Source: WHSO01 sp050485485
GTDB lineage: Bacteria; Pseudomonadota; Alphaproteobacteria; SMXQ01
Direction: 5' to 3'
DNA: 27,240 bases
Assembly (NCBI GenBank): GCA_050485485.1
Contig: JBJHBM010000030.1
Coordinates: 1-27,240, forward strand
A program made the position numbers and the translations under genes. The notes beneath the pieces are model-generated. The model was not told where the DNA came from. It was given only the letters and a program-made list of their open reading frames with translations, and did no database searches. This document shows, piece after piece, positions 8,270-15,047 of the stretch (the stretch's first letter is position 1; each line of letters starts with the position of its first letter).

Positions 8270-8869
8270 CTAGAACAGGCGCCGGCCGACCTCGATGGTG
8301 TCGCCCGGCAGGACCGTGTCCTCCGGCCGCGCGGTGATGACGGTGCGCCCTTCCTTGGTGTCGCGCACGATCCTGACCTCGCTGGTCCGCGCCCGGCGGG
8401 TGAAGCCCCCGCCCAGGGCCACCGCCTGAAGCACGTCGATCCCGGCCACATAGGGGTAGCTGCCCGGCTTGTTGACCTCGCCCAGGATGAAGAAGGGGCG
8501 GTAGTTCAGCACCTCGATCGAAATCCTGGGATCGACGATGTACTTCTCGTTGAGGGTGGCAGCGAGGGCTTCCTGAAGCTCGGGCACGGTCAGCGCGCCC
8601 GCCCGGAACTGGCCTACCAGCGGCAGGGCGAGGTTGCCGGACCCGTCCACCACGAACTCGCCCGAGACGTCCTGATGGCCGAACACGACGATCTTGAGGC
8701 GGTCGCCGGCGCCGAGGCGGTAGTCCGTCGGCGCGGCGGCATCGGCGGCGCGGGCGGCGGCCGGCGCCGCCTGCGGCGCGTCGGGACGGCCGCCGCCGCA
8801 GGCGGCAAGCCCGAGCGCCACCACCGCGGCCGACAGAAGTCCCATGAACCGAAATTTGTCCCGCCGCAT
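8270..8869 (-). CDS. Short OPX/Wza-like polysaccharide export lipoprotein
   Basis: This 199-residue protein starts at the ATG at 8869, which gives a compact lipoprotein signal peptide ending in the lipobox LAAC (Cys24). After an Ala/Pro-rich linker comes the Poly_export domain (about 48-125: DYRLGAGDRLKIVVFGHQD, then VDGSGNLALPLVGQ). One SLBB-type domain follows (about 126-185, with ILGEVNKPGSYPYVAG). It lacks the additional SLBB repeat and the C-terminal amphipathic helix with which E. coli Wza (about 380 residues) spans the outer membrane. It would therefore be a periplasmic conduit attached to a membrane by its lipid, needing a separate outer-membrane pore. The beta-barrel gene immediately upstream in the operon is the obvious partner. 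Longer in-frame starts upstream would spoil the signal peptide. Confidence 0.9.
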   Translation of the reverse strand: MRRDKFRFMGLLSAAVVALGLAACGGGRPDAPQAAPAAARAADAAAPTDYRLGAGDRLKIVVFGHQDVSGEFVVDGSGNLALPLVGQFRAGALTVPELQEALAATLNEKYIVDPRISIEVLNYRPFFILGEVNKPGSYPYVAGIDVLQAVALGGGFTRRARTSEVRIVRDTKEGRTVITARPEDTVLPGDTIEVGRRLF

Positions 8870-8999
8870 CGTCACCGCCCGTGTCCCGGTTCGCGCGGGC
8901 ACGCGACAGGATCGCCCGTACCCTTCGTTGCTCCACCCCCCGTTGCCATTATCGCCGTGCGGCCGGCCGGCGCCAACCCTTTACGCATGCCGCCCGTCC

Positions 9000-10334
9000 T
9001 CACAGCCGCTCCCCGAGCGTGATCAGGAAGCGGGTGTTCTTGTAATTGCCGTTGGCGGCCGTGGAATCGCGGAAATCATGCTCGAGCGCCGCCTTGACGT
9101 ACCAGTTCTGGTCGATCAGCCAGCGCGCGCGCAAGGCAAGCCGGGTGGTGTCGTCCTCGCGGCCGGTGCCGCGCGACTCCTGGTTGGTCCACCCGGCCTG
9201 GGCGGTCAGGATCAGGTTGTACATCGCCTCCCAGTCGAGCTTGAGGGCGAACGAGCTCTGCAGGATGCCGGAGACGCCGCTCTGGGAGGTTTCCTCGACG
9301 GTGCGCCCGCCCTCGACGGTGAGGGTGAGGAGCTCGGTCGCGTTCCAGATGGTGCGGACGCGGAAGCTCGGCCCCGAGACCGTCGGCAGCAGCGGGTCGT
9401 CGTAGTACTGGGCGATGTAGCCGACCGCCGCCTCCGCGAAGGTCACGCCCGAATAGTCCCACATGACGCCGGCCAGCAGTTCGTAGCCTTTCGAATCGGG
9501 CTTGAAGCCGTCGTTGTTGAGCGGCCGGTCGTAGCGGCGGGTGTTGACCGCGCCCTCGACGAAGGCCTGGCTGCCCTCGTCCACCTGGTGGCCGAGCCGC
9601 TGGCGCAGCTCGAACAGCCAGCGGTCGCGGTCGTTGTTGTCGAGGGCGCCATTGTCGAGGTAGTCGCTGCGCTCCGCTTTCGCGCTCGTGGTCGAGGCGA
9701 TCTCGCCCACGTCGTGCACGTAGCTTGCGTTGAAATTGTAGGTGTAGAACTTGGTCGGCGTCGCCGCGCCGGTGTCGTCGAGCGAGCCGCGCTCCTGGTG
9801 GCCGCGCGCGAAGCCGGCGCCCCAGTTGACGGCCTCGCCCTCGTCCACGTCGATTTTGCCGCTGACCCCGCCGTTGAAGTCTTCGTAGTTCTCGCCCTTG
9901 TTGCTGGCGTAGCGGCCGATGGCCGCGCCGAGGACGAACTTGAGCGCGTGGTTGTCCCAGTCCGAACCGACCTCGATGGTCGGGCGGAAGCGGAAGATCG
10001 TGTCGGAGACCTGGCCGGTGTTGGCGCGGTAGACGTTGTCGTCGAAGGCGACGTCGAACTCCATCGTGGTGTGGAGCAGGAAGCTCGACGCGGTTTCCGC
10101 GGCGCGCGAGGTCGGGCCGATGCCGCGCGGCCCCTGCATCAGCCCGATCATGCGGAGCGCGTCGTCGAACTGGATGCCGATGGGGTCGTATTCGGGCCGC
10201 CCGCGGCCGTCGACCGATTCGCCGATCGCCTGCTGCGCCTGCGCCGCCGGCACCACGAGCAGGACCAGCGCCGCGAGCGCGAACGGCCCGCCCAGACGCC
10301 GGGCGTTCCCCCCGCTCGCCGGCCTCTTTCTCAC
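9000..10334 (-). CDS. Outer-membrane beta-barrel protein of the EPS export operon
   Basis: The GTG at 10334 gives a 444-residue precursor with a clear signal peptide (hydrophobic core about 16-30, cleavage near AQA-QQ at about 34). It also gives a 19-base gap after the preceding gene; the longer ATG version would overlap that gene by 50 bases. The mature part consists of alternating hydrophobic/polar strands rich in Tyr, Trp and Asn with short acidic turns, ending in a terminal strand TRFLITLGERL. This is the look of the putative beta-barrel porin 2 family seen in EPS loci. The pattern is consistent with roughly 16-18 strands, but I did not count them reliably. It probably serves as the outer-membrane channel for polymer leaving the short OPX protein encoded next. 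Confidence 0.82.
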   Translation of the reverse strand: MRKRPASGGNARRLGGPFALAALVLLVVPAAQAQQAIGESVDGRGRPEYDPIGIQFDDALRMIGLMQGPRGIGPTSRAAETASSFLLHTTMEFDVAFDDNVYRANTGQVSDTIFRFRPTIEVGSDWDNHALKFVLGAAIGRYASNKGENYEDFNGGVSGKIDVDEGEAVNWGAGFARGHQERGSLDDTGAATPTKFYTYNFNASYVHDVGEIASTTSAKAERSDYLDNGALDNNDRDRWLFELRQRLGHQVDEGSQAFVEGAVNTRRYDRPLNNDGFKPDSKGYELLAGVMWDYSGVTFAEAAVGYIAQYYDDPLLPTVSGPSFRVRTIWNATELLTLTVEGGRTVEETSQSGVSGILQSSFALKLDWEAMYNLILTAQAGWTNQESRGTGREDDTTRLALRARWLIDQNWYVKAALEHDFRDSTAANGNYKNTRFLITLGERL

Positions 10335-10353
10335 CGCAGGAGACGGGCGGCCC

Positions 10354-11457
10354 TCAGTTCGGGCTCGCCTGCTGGACGGTCTGGACCGGCCTGGAAAGAT
10401 CATCCTCGGGGCCGCCGGCGCCGGGGACGACCTCCTCGAGCAGGGTCGCGATCGAGGATGCCATCTGGTTCTCGAACTGCCCGCGGTCGACGGGGGCGGC
10501 GAGCAGCGAGCGCACCTCGGGGATCGGCGTGAGCGCGGGCGGCATCGAGGCCGGCTCGATCAGCATGCCGGTGAGGTAGGTCTTGAGGACCTCGCCGGTT
10601 GTGCCGAGGTCGAAGCCGAGATTGAGCTTGCCGCCGCTCACGGTGACCGTGAAGGTGACCGCGCCGCCTTCGCGGGTGGAGGCGTTCTCGAATCCCTGCA
10701 GGCCCTGGTTCGACAGCACCGCCTGACTGAGCCAGTGCTCGGGGGTCGCCTGGCCGATTCGGATGGCCTGGCCGTTGGCCACGATGGTCTGGCCGAACGG
10801 CGCGAGGCTCAGCGCGGCGTCACCGATCGCCTCGGTCATCAGCGTGACGCGGTATTCGCCGTCGGGCAGGTCGATCTCCAGGCTCTCGACGCCGACGATT
10901 CCGCCCGCCAGCACGTCGTCCTCGCCGGGGCGGCGAATGCCCTGGAGGCCCTGGCCCCGCACGATCGGATCGGTGGGGAGCACGCGGCGGAAGCCTTCGC
11001 GCTCCTCGGCGTCGGCGGGGGCGAAATCGAGGGCGAGGGCGCCCGGCGGCGGCCGGAAGGTGCGGTCCACCTTGAGCTGCAGCACCTTCGTCGATTCGAG
11101 CGTCTCGGTCACCGCCTGGGTGACGCGCTCGGCCGCGGCGAGGATCAGCGCGGGATCGCGCACCAGGCCCGAATCGCGCAGCTGCTGCACCACCTGCAAG
11201 GCACGCGTGGACACCTCGTCGGGCGAAGCGCCGACGGCGGCAAGGTACTGACGCAACGCGAGCAGCGATTCGGGCGTGCCGGTTAGCAGACCCGACAGCA
11301 CTGTGGCGGGAATGCGGGCCGCTTCGGGCTGCTGGGCCGGCGATTGCCCCTGGTTGCCGCCCGCCTGCTGCGCGAAAGCCGGTGTTCCGGCGAGCAATGC
11401 CAGGGCGACGGCGCCCGAAAGCCAGCAGGTGGCGAAGCGGAAGCGTGCGGCGGTCAT
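10354..11457 (-). CDS. Exported protein with carbohydrate-binding-like beta-sandwich, first gene of the EPS export operon
   Basis: The ATG at 11457 is preceded by GGAG at good spacing and gives a 367-residue precursor with a signal peptide (cleavage near AFA-QQ, about 30). A Gln-rich linker and a helical segment (about 50-125) lead to a beta-rich domain (about 130-303). Its sequence pattern (LALDFAPADA..., ESLEIDLPDGEYRVTLMTE, VTVSGGKLNLGFD) recalls the galactose-binding-like jelly rolls attached to carbohydrate esterases and lyases, in which an FDFG-type strand, an L-P-x-G-x-Y-x-V-T strand and a V-x-x-G-x-L-x-L strand are typical. No hydrolase motif is visible. The C-terminal 60 residues are Pro/Glu-rich. 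I did not recognise a named family; binding of the nascent EPS in the periplasm or at the surface is inference. It is transcribed with the barrel, OPX and probably kinase genes. Confidence 0.72.
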   Translation of the reverse strand: MTAARFRFATCWLSGAVALALLAGTPAFAQQAGGNQGQSPAQQPEAARIPATVLSGLLTGTPESLLALRQYLAAVGASPDEVSTRALQVVQQLRDSGLVRDPALILAAAERVTQAVTETLESTKVLQLKVDRTFRPPPGALALDFAPADAEEREGFRRVLPTDPIVRGQGLQGIRRPGEDDVLAGGIVGVESLEIDLPDGEYRVTLMTEAIGDAALSLAPFGQTIVANGQAIRIGQATPEHWLSQAVLSNQGLQGFENASTREGGAVTFTVTVSGGKLNLGFDLGTTGEVLKTYLTGMLIEPASMPPALTPIPEVRSLLAAPVDRGQFENQMASSIATLLEEVVPGAGGPEDDLSRPVQTVQQASPN

Positions 11458-11491
11458 CTCTTTATCTCCGGTCGCGGGGCGCGATGGCGCC

Positions 11492-11497
11492 AATATA
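11492..11497 (-). promoter_or_regulatory. Candidate promoter of the EPS export operon
   Basis: On the minus strand TATATT (forward AATATA at 11492-11497) lies about 35 bases upstream of the ATG at 11457, the right place for a -10 hexamer. No convincing -35 is visible at 16-18 bases, so an activator-dependent promoter or a different sigma factor is possible. Confidence 0.3.
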
Positions 11498-11585
11498 CCT
11501 ACTACTTTCGCCCAATGCCATCGAAAAGCCGGGGTTTCCAAGGGCCGAAGGGGTCCAGGATACCCGCAAAGGCATCAACAAACCA

Positions 11586-11614
11586 TTGACGGCGGCCCCG
11601 GAAGGCCCGATATC
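11586..11614 (+). promoter_or_regulatory. Candidate promoter of the ABC transporter operon
   Basis: TTGACG (11586-11591) and GATATC (11609-11614) are separated by exactly 17 bases. The -35 matches five of six consensus positions, the -10 only three. The expected transcription start near 11621 fits a leader of about 25 bases before the GTG at 11646. Confidence 0.38.
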
Positions 11615-11645
11615 CCCCGAACCGGTCCACCCCGCGAGGCCCCCC

Positions 11646-12443
11646 GTGACCCCTTCCGACGCCGCCCCCGGGCGCTCCGCGCCCGTGATCGAAGTCGCCG
11701 GCCTGACCAAGCGCTACGGCGCGGTGACGGCCGTGGACGGCATCGACTTCGCGGTCGGGCGCGGCGAGACCGCGGCGCTGCTCGGCGCCAACGGCGCCGG
11801 CAAGACCACCACCATCGCCATGCTGCTCGGCCTGCTGCTGCCCGACGCCGGCTCCATCCGCATCCTCGGCGAGGACATGCTGCGCCACCGCTATCGCGCG
11901 CTCGCCCGCATGAACTTCTCCTCGCCCTACGTCGACCTGCCGCGCCGCCTGACGGTGCGCCAGAACCTCGCGGTGTTCGCGCGGCTCTACGGCGTCGCCG
12001 CAATCGGCCGGCGCATCGCGGAGATCGCGGAGGAACTCGAGCTCGGCGTCTTCCTCGACCGCCCCTCGGGCGCGCTCTCGGCGGGCCAGCGCTCGCGGGT
12101 GGCGCTGGCGAAGGCGCTGGTCAACCGGCCCGAGGTGCTGCTGCTCGACGAGCCCACCGCCTCGCTCGATCCCGACACCGCCGACCGCATCCGCGGCTAT
12201 CTGATGGCCTACCAGGCGCGCCACGGCACCACCATCCTGCTCGCCTCTCACAACATGGCCGAGGTCGAGCGCATGTGCTCGCTGGTGCTGATCATGCGCG
12301 CGGGCCGCATCCACGACCACGGCACGCCGCGCGAGCTGATCGCGCGCTACGGCCGCACCGACCTCGAGCAGGTGTTCCTCGAGATCGCGCGGGAAGGCGG
12401 TGACGCGGACGGCGATACCGTGCGCGGGAGGGCCGCGCAATGA
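11646..12443 (+). CDS. ABC transporter ATP-binding protein
   Basis: This 265-residue nucleotide-binding subunit has Walker A GANGAGKTT (47-55), the signature LSAGQ (144-148, with SAG rather than SGG), Walker B VLLLDEP (154-160) and the H-loop histidine in SHN (191-193). The GTG at 11646 is chosen because the ABC domain begins 14 residues later and a promoter-like sequence ends about 30 bases upstream. In-frame starts further upstream would include a non-family Pro-rich leader. The stop overlaps the start of the permease gene by four bases (ATGA), so the two subunits are translationally coupled. It belongs to the group of single-ATPase exporters that work with ABC-2 permeases. The substrate is not deducible. 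It is divergent from the EPS export operon, which does not by itself make it an EPS exporter. Confidence 0.92.
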   Translation: MTPSDAAPGRSAPVIEVAGLTKRYGAVTAVDGIDFAVGRGETAALLGANGAGKTTTIAMLLGLLLPDAGSIRILGEDMLRHRYRALARMNFSSPYVDLPRRLTVRQNLAVFARLYGVAAIGRRIAEIAEELELGVFLDRPSGALSAGQRSRVALAKALVNRPEVLLLDEPTASLDPDTADRIRGYLMAYQARHGTTILLASHNMAEVERMCSLVLIMRAGRIHDHGTPRELIARYGRTDLEQVFLEIAREGGDADGDTVRGRAAQ

Positions 12444-13279
12444 CCGCCCCGGCACCCCACGATCCCGGCGCGGCCTGGTCGGCGGGCGCGTTCGGCACGC
12501 GCACCTGGGCGATGGCGCTGCGCTATCTTTACATCCTGCGCTCGTCGTGGCCGCGCATCTTCGAGCTCGCCTACTGGCCGCTGATGCAGATGGTGCTGTG
12601 GGGCTTCATCTCCAAATTCCTGATGACCAACTCGAGCTGGGTGGCGCAGGCCGCCGGCGTGCTGATCGCGGCGGTGCTGCTATGGGACGTGCTGTTCCGC
12701 GGCCAGCTCGGCTTCTCGGTCTCGTTCCTCGAGGAGATGTGGTCGCGCAACCTGCCCAACCTGTTCGTGAGCCCCCTGCGCCCGATGGAATTCGTCGCGG
12801 CGCTGGTGCTGATGAGCTTGGTGCGCACGCTGATCGGCGTGATCCCGGCGGCGCTGCTCGCGATCGCCTTCTATCACTATTCGATCTTCGAGCTCGGCCT
12901 GCCGTTGGTCGGGTTCTTCTTCAACCTGATGATGTTCGGCTGGGCGACGGCGCTGGTGATCTCGTCGCTGATCCTGCGCAACGGCCTCGGCGCGGAGAGC
13001 CTCGCCTGGATGGCGATGTTCGTGCTGGCACCCTTGTCGGGCGTGTTCTACCCGATCACGGTGCTGCCCGGCTGGTTGCAGGTCGTGGCCCACGCGCTGC
13101 CGTCCACCTACGTCTTCGAGGGCATGCGCGCGATCATGTTCGAGGACGTGGTGCGCATCGACCACATGGCGGCGGCGCTCGGCCTCAACCTGCTCTATCT
13201 CGCCGCCGGCATCGCCTATTTCCTGCATACCTTCCGGGTCGCGCGCCGCGAGGGGCTGCTGATGCGGGTCGGCGAGTAG
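12440..13279 (+). CDS. ABC-2 type transporter permease
   Basis: This 279-residue membrane protein has six main hydrophobic helices, spread over about residues 50-265, and a cytoplasmic amphipathic start (ALRYLYILRSSWPRIFELAYWPL), as in ABC-2 exporters. The late segment PLSGVFYPITVLPGWLQVVAHALPSTYVFEGMR matches the conserved ABC-2 signature region before the last helix. It overlaps the ATPase gene by four bases and should form a 2+2 exporter with it. Polysaccharide, lipid or drug export are all possible for this class; nothing in the sequence decides between them. Confidence 0.9.
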   Translation: MTAPAPHDPGAAWSAGAFGTRTWAMALRYLYILRSSWPRIFELAYWPLMQMVLWGFISKFLMTNSSWVAQAAGVLIAAVLLWDVLFRGQLGFSVSFLEEMWSRNLPNLFVSPLRPMEFVAALVLMSLVRTLIGVIPAALLAIAFYHYSIFELGLPLVGFFFNLMMFGWATALVISSLILRNGLGAESLAWMAMFVLAPLSGVFYPITVLPGWLQVVAHALPSTYVFEGMRAIMFEDVVRIDHMAAALGLNLLYLAAGIAYFLHTFRVARREGLLMRVGE

Positions 13280-13328
13280 GCGCGGGTGAGCCTTGGCGCC
13301 GGCGCGCCGCCCGGCTAACCTGTGTGCC

Positions 13329-14201
13329 ATGACCGATCCAGGCACCGACCCAAACACTGGCCCAAACACTGGCCCAGGCACCGATAGGGGCACCGGCTCC
13401 CGCGAGTCCGACGACACTTTCCGCCCGCGCGACATCCTCGCGGCGTGGGGACGCGCCGCAGCGACCGTCGCCGCGCGCTTCATGCGCCCGCCGCTGGTGC
13501 TGGCCGGCCGCGATCCGGAGCGTCCCGTGCCCGGCGCGATAGCACGCGCCGCGCGCGGCTTCCCGGTGGTGGGGCTCGCGATCGGCCTCGGCGGCGCGCT
13601 GGCCTACGGCCTCGCCGTCTGGCTCGGCCTGCCGGCGGCGCTGGCGGCAGTGATCGCGGTGGCGGTGATGGTGTTCATGGGGGGCGCGCTGTGCGAATCG
13701 GGCCTTGCGCGGTTCGCCGACGCCTGGATGGCCGGCGGCAACCGCGACGAAATGCTGGATGCGCTCAAGAGCGGCCAGCTCGGCGTCTACGGCACGCTCA
13801 CCACGGTGGTCGCCTTCGCGCTCCGGGTCGGCGCGCTCGCCTGGCTCCTCGATAGCGGCACCGCGATGGCCGCCCTGATCGCGGCCGCCTGTGCCTCGCG
13901 TGCGGCGATCCCGGTCGTGCTGCACACCCTGCCCCAGGCGCGCGATGACGGCCTCGCCGCCGAGATCGGCACGCCCGGCGCCAACGAGACCGTGATCGCC
14001 GTCGCCTTCGGCGCGGCGGTGGCGCTGCTGTTCCTCGGCCCCTGGACCGGAATCGTCGCGCTGCTGGTCGGCGCCGCCGGCGCCTTCAAGTTCTGGTGGC
14101 TCGCCAACCGCACCCTGGGCGGCGCCACCGGCAGCGTGCTGGGCGCGGCGCAGCAGGGGGCCGAGATCGGCATCCTGCTCACCGTGGTCGCGCTCGCCTG
14201 A
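13329..14201 (+). CDS. CobS-like membrane protein with degenerate catalytic motifs
   Basis: This 290-residue protein aligns along its length with adenosylcobinamide-GDP ribazoletransferase (CobS), the enzyme that joins alpha-ribazole to the corrin nucleotide loop in the membrane. Family landmarks are recognisable (ARGFPVVGLAIGLGGAL, a GGAL motif, LGVYG, TLGGATG...LGAAQQ). However, three conserved motifs are altered compared with E. coli CobS as I recall it. GGFHLDGLADTCDG corresponds to GGALCESGLARFADA (118-132), with His to Cys122, Asp to Ser124 and Asp to Arg128. MRDSRLG corresponds to LKSGQLG (146-152), with Asp to Ser148 and Arg to Gln150. QTGDTLG corresponds to ATGSVLG, with Asp to Ser269. 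Loss of the metal- and substrate-binding acids makes ordinary CobS activity doubtful. The N-terminus (about 1-30) is a Thr/Pro/Gly repeat segment. It lies seven bases before a CobC-like phosphatase gene. Confidence 0.78.
   Translation: MTDPGTDPNTGPNTGPGTDRGTGSRESDDTFRPRDILAAWGRAAATVAARFMRPPLVLAGRDPERPVPGAIARAARGFPVVGLAIGLGGALAYGLAVWLGLPAALAAVIAVAVMVFMGGALCESGLARFADAWMAGGNRDEMLDALKSGQLGVYGTLTTVVAFALRVGALAWLLDSGTAMAALIAAACASRAAIPVVLHTLPQARDDGLAAEIGTPGANETVIAVAFGAAVALLFLGPWTGIVALLVGAAGAFKFWWLANRTLGGATGSVLGAAQQGAEIGILLTVVALA
13338..13384 (+). repeat. Short direct and tandem repeats in the CobS-like N-terminus
   Basis: CCCAAACACTGG occurs twice head-to-tail (13349-13360 and 13361-13372), flanked on both sides by CCAGGCACCGA (13338-13348 and 13374-13384). 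The repeats encode the Asn-Thr-Gly-Pro-rich start of the protein and are richer in A than the surrounding sequence. The 12-base unit keeps the reading frame, so copy-number changes would only lengthen or shorten the N-terminus. Confidence 0.85.
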
Positions 14202-14208
14202 GGTTACC

Positions 14209-14877
14209 GTGAGCGAAGCGCCGACGCGCTGGTGGTGGGTCCGCCACGGCCCGGTCCGCAATCCCGACCGCCGCCTCTACGGGCAGGGCGACCTCGACTG
14301 CCATTTCCCGGACGCGGGCGCGGTGGCGGCGCTGGCCGCCGTGCTGCCGCGCGACGCCGTATGGTGCGCCTCGCACCTCAGGCGCACGCACCAGACCGCC
14401 GAGGCGCTCGCCGTCGTGCTCGCCGAAGCCGGCAAGCCGCCCGCCGCGCTCGTGCATCATCCCGACCTCGCCGAGCAGCACTTCGGCGAATGGCAGGGCC
14501 TCACGTTCGCCGAGCTGCGCGCGATCGGTCCCGCGTTCGAGCGCCTGTGGAACGAGCCCGGCGCCACGCGGCCGCCGGGCGGGGAAAGCTTCGCCGACGT
14601 GATCGCCCGTGTCTCCGCGCGCGTCAACGCGCTCACCGAGGCCCATGCCGGCCGCGACATCGTCGCCGTCGCCCACGGCGGCACCATCCGCGCGGCGCTC
14701 GCGCGCGCGCTCGGACTCGACGCCCATGCCGCGCTCGGCTTCCGCATCGACACGTTGTCGCTCACGCGCATCGACTTCGTGCCGCCCGGGCGCGACCGCT
14801 CCCCCGGGAGCCTCACGCGCTGGCGCGTCGAGACCGTCAACTGGCACCCGGGCGCGCCGCTCCCGTCCGGTGTCTAG
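14209..14877 (+). CDS. Histidine phosphatase family protein (CobC/alpha-ribazole-phosphatase-like)
   Basis: This 222-residue cytosolic enzyme belongs to the phosphoglycerate mutase-like histidine phosphatases. Catalytic residues are all present: RHG with phospho-accepting His13 (RWWWVRHGPV), Arg59 in SHLRRTHQTA, acid/base Glu89 in LAEQHFGEWQG and second His156 in AVAHGGTIR. The overall pattern is that of CobC-type enzymes, which remove phosphate from alpha-ribazole-5'-phosphate, but the family is broad and the substrate cannot be fixed from sequence. The GTG at 14209 follows TGAGGT at suitable spacing, seven bases after the stop of the CobS-like gene, so the two are almost certainly cotranscribed. 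Unlike the CobS-like neighbour, this enzyme appears catalytically intact. Confidence 0.88.
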   Translation: MSEAPTRWWWVRHGPVRNPDRRLYGQGDLDCHFPDAGAVAALAAVLPRDAVWCASHLRRTHQTAEALAVVLAEAGKPPAALVHHPDLAEQHFGEWQGLTFAELRAIGPAFERLWNEPGATRPPGGESFADVIARVSARVNALTEAHAGRDIVAVAHGGTIRAALARALGLDAHAALGFRIDTLSLTRIDFVPPGRDRSPGSLTRWRVETVNWHPGAPLPSGV

Positions 14878-14985
14878 ACCATGCCGCAAGCTGCTGTTTC
14901 CGCCCCCCGATTCGCCGCCGGAGGGCGCCGGCGGCCTGTGGACAAACCTGTGGAGAAGCGATTGTGGCCGGCGCGTGTCAATCAT

Positions 14986-15015
14986 TTGAAATCAAAGGTT
15001 TGGACGTGCTAGTTT
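14986..15015 (+). promoter_or_regulatory. Candidate dcd promoter
   Basis: TTGAAA (14986-14991) and TAGTTT (15010-15015) are 18 bases apart, and the -10 is preceded by TGC (extended -10 form). The -35 lies within a small inverted repeat TTTGA-AA-TCAAA (14985-14996). This AT-rich patch stands out in the 170-base spacer between the phosphatase gene and dcd. Confidence 0.38.
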
Positions 15016-15047
15016 GGCCCGCTGATCCCGTTGGATGAACCGTCGTG

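Noticed and set aside
8013..8273. 86-codon plus-strand frame in the gap of the EPS operon
   Set aside because: No Shine-Dalgarno, no family resemblance, and it reaches into the OPX stop codon. The gap looks regulatory rather than coding.
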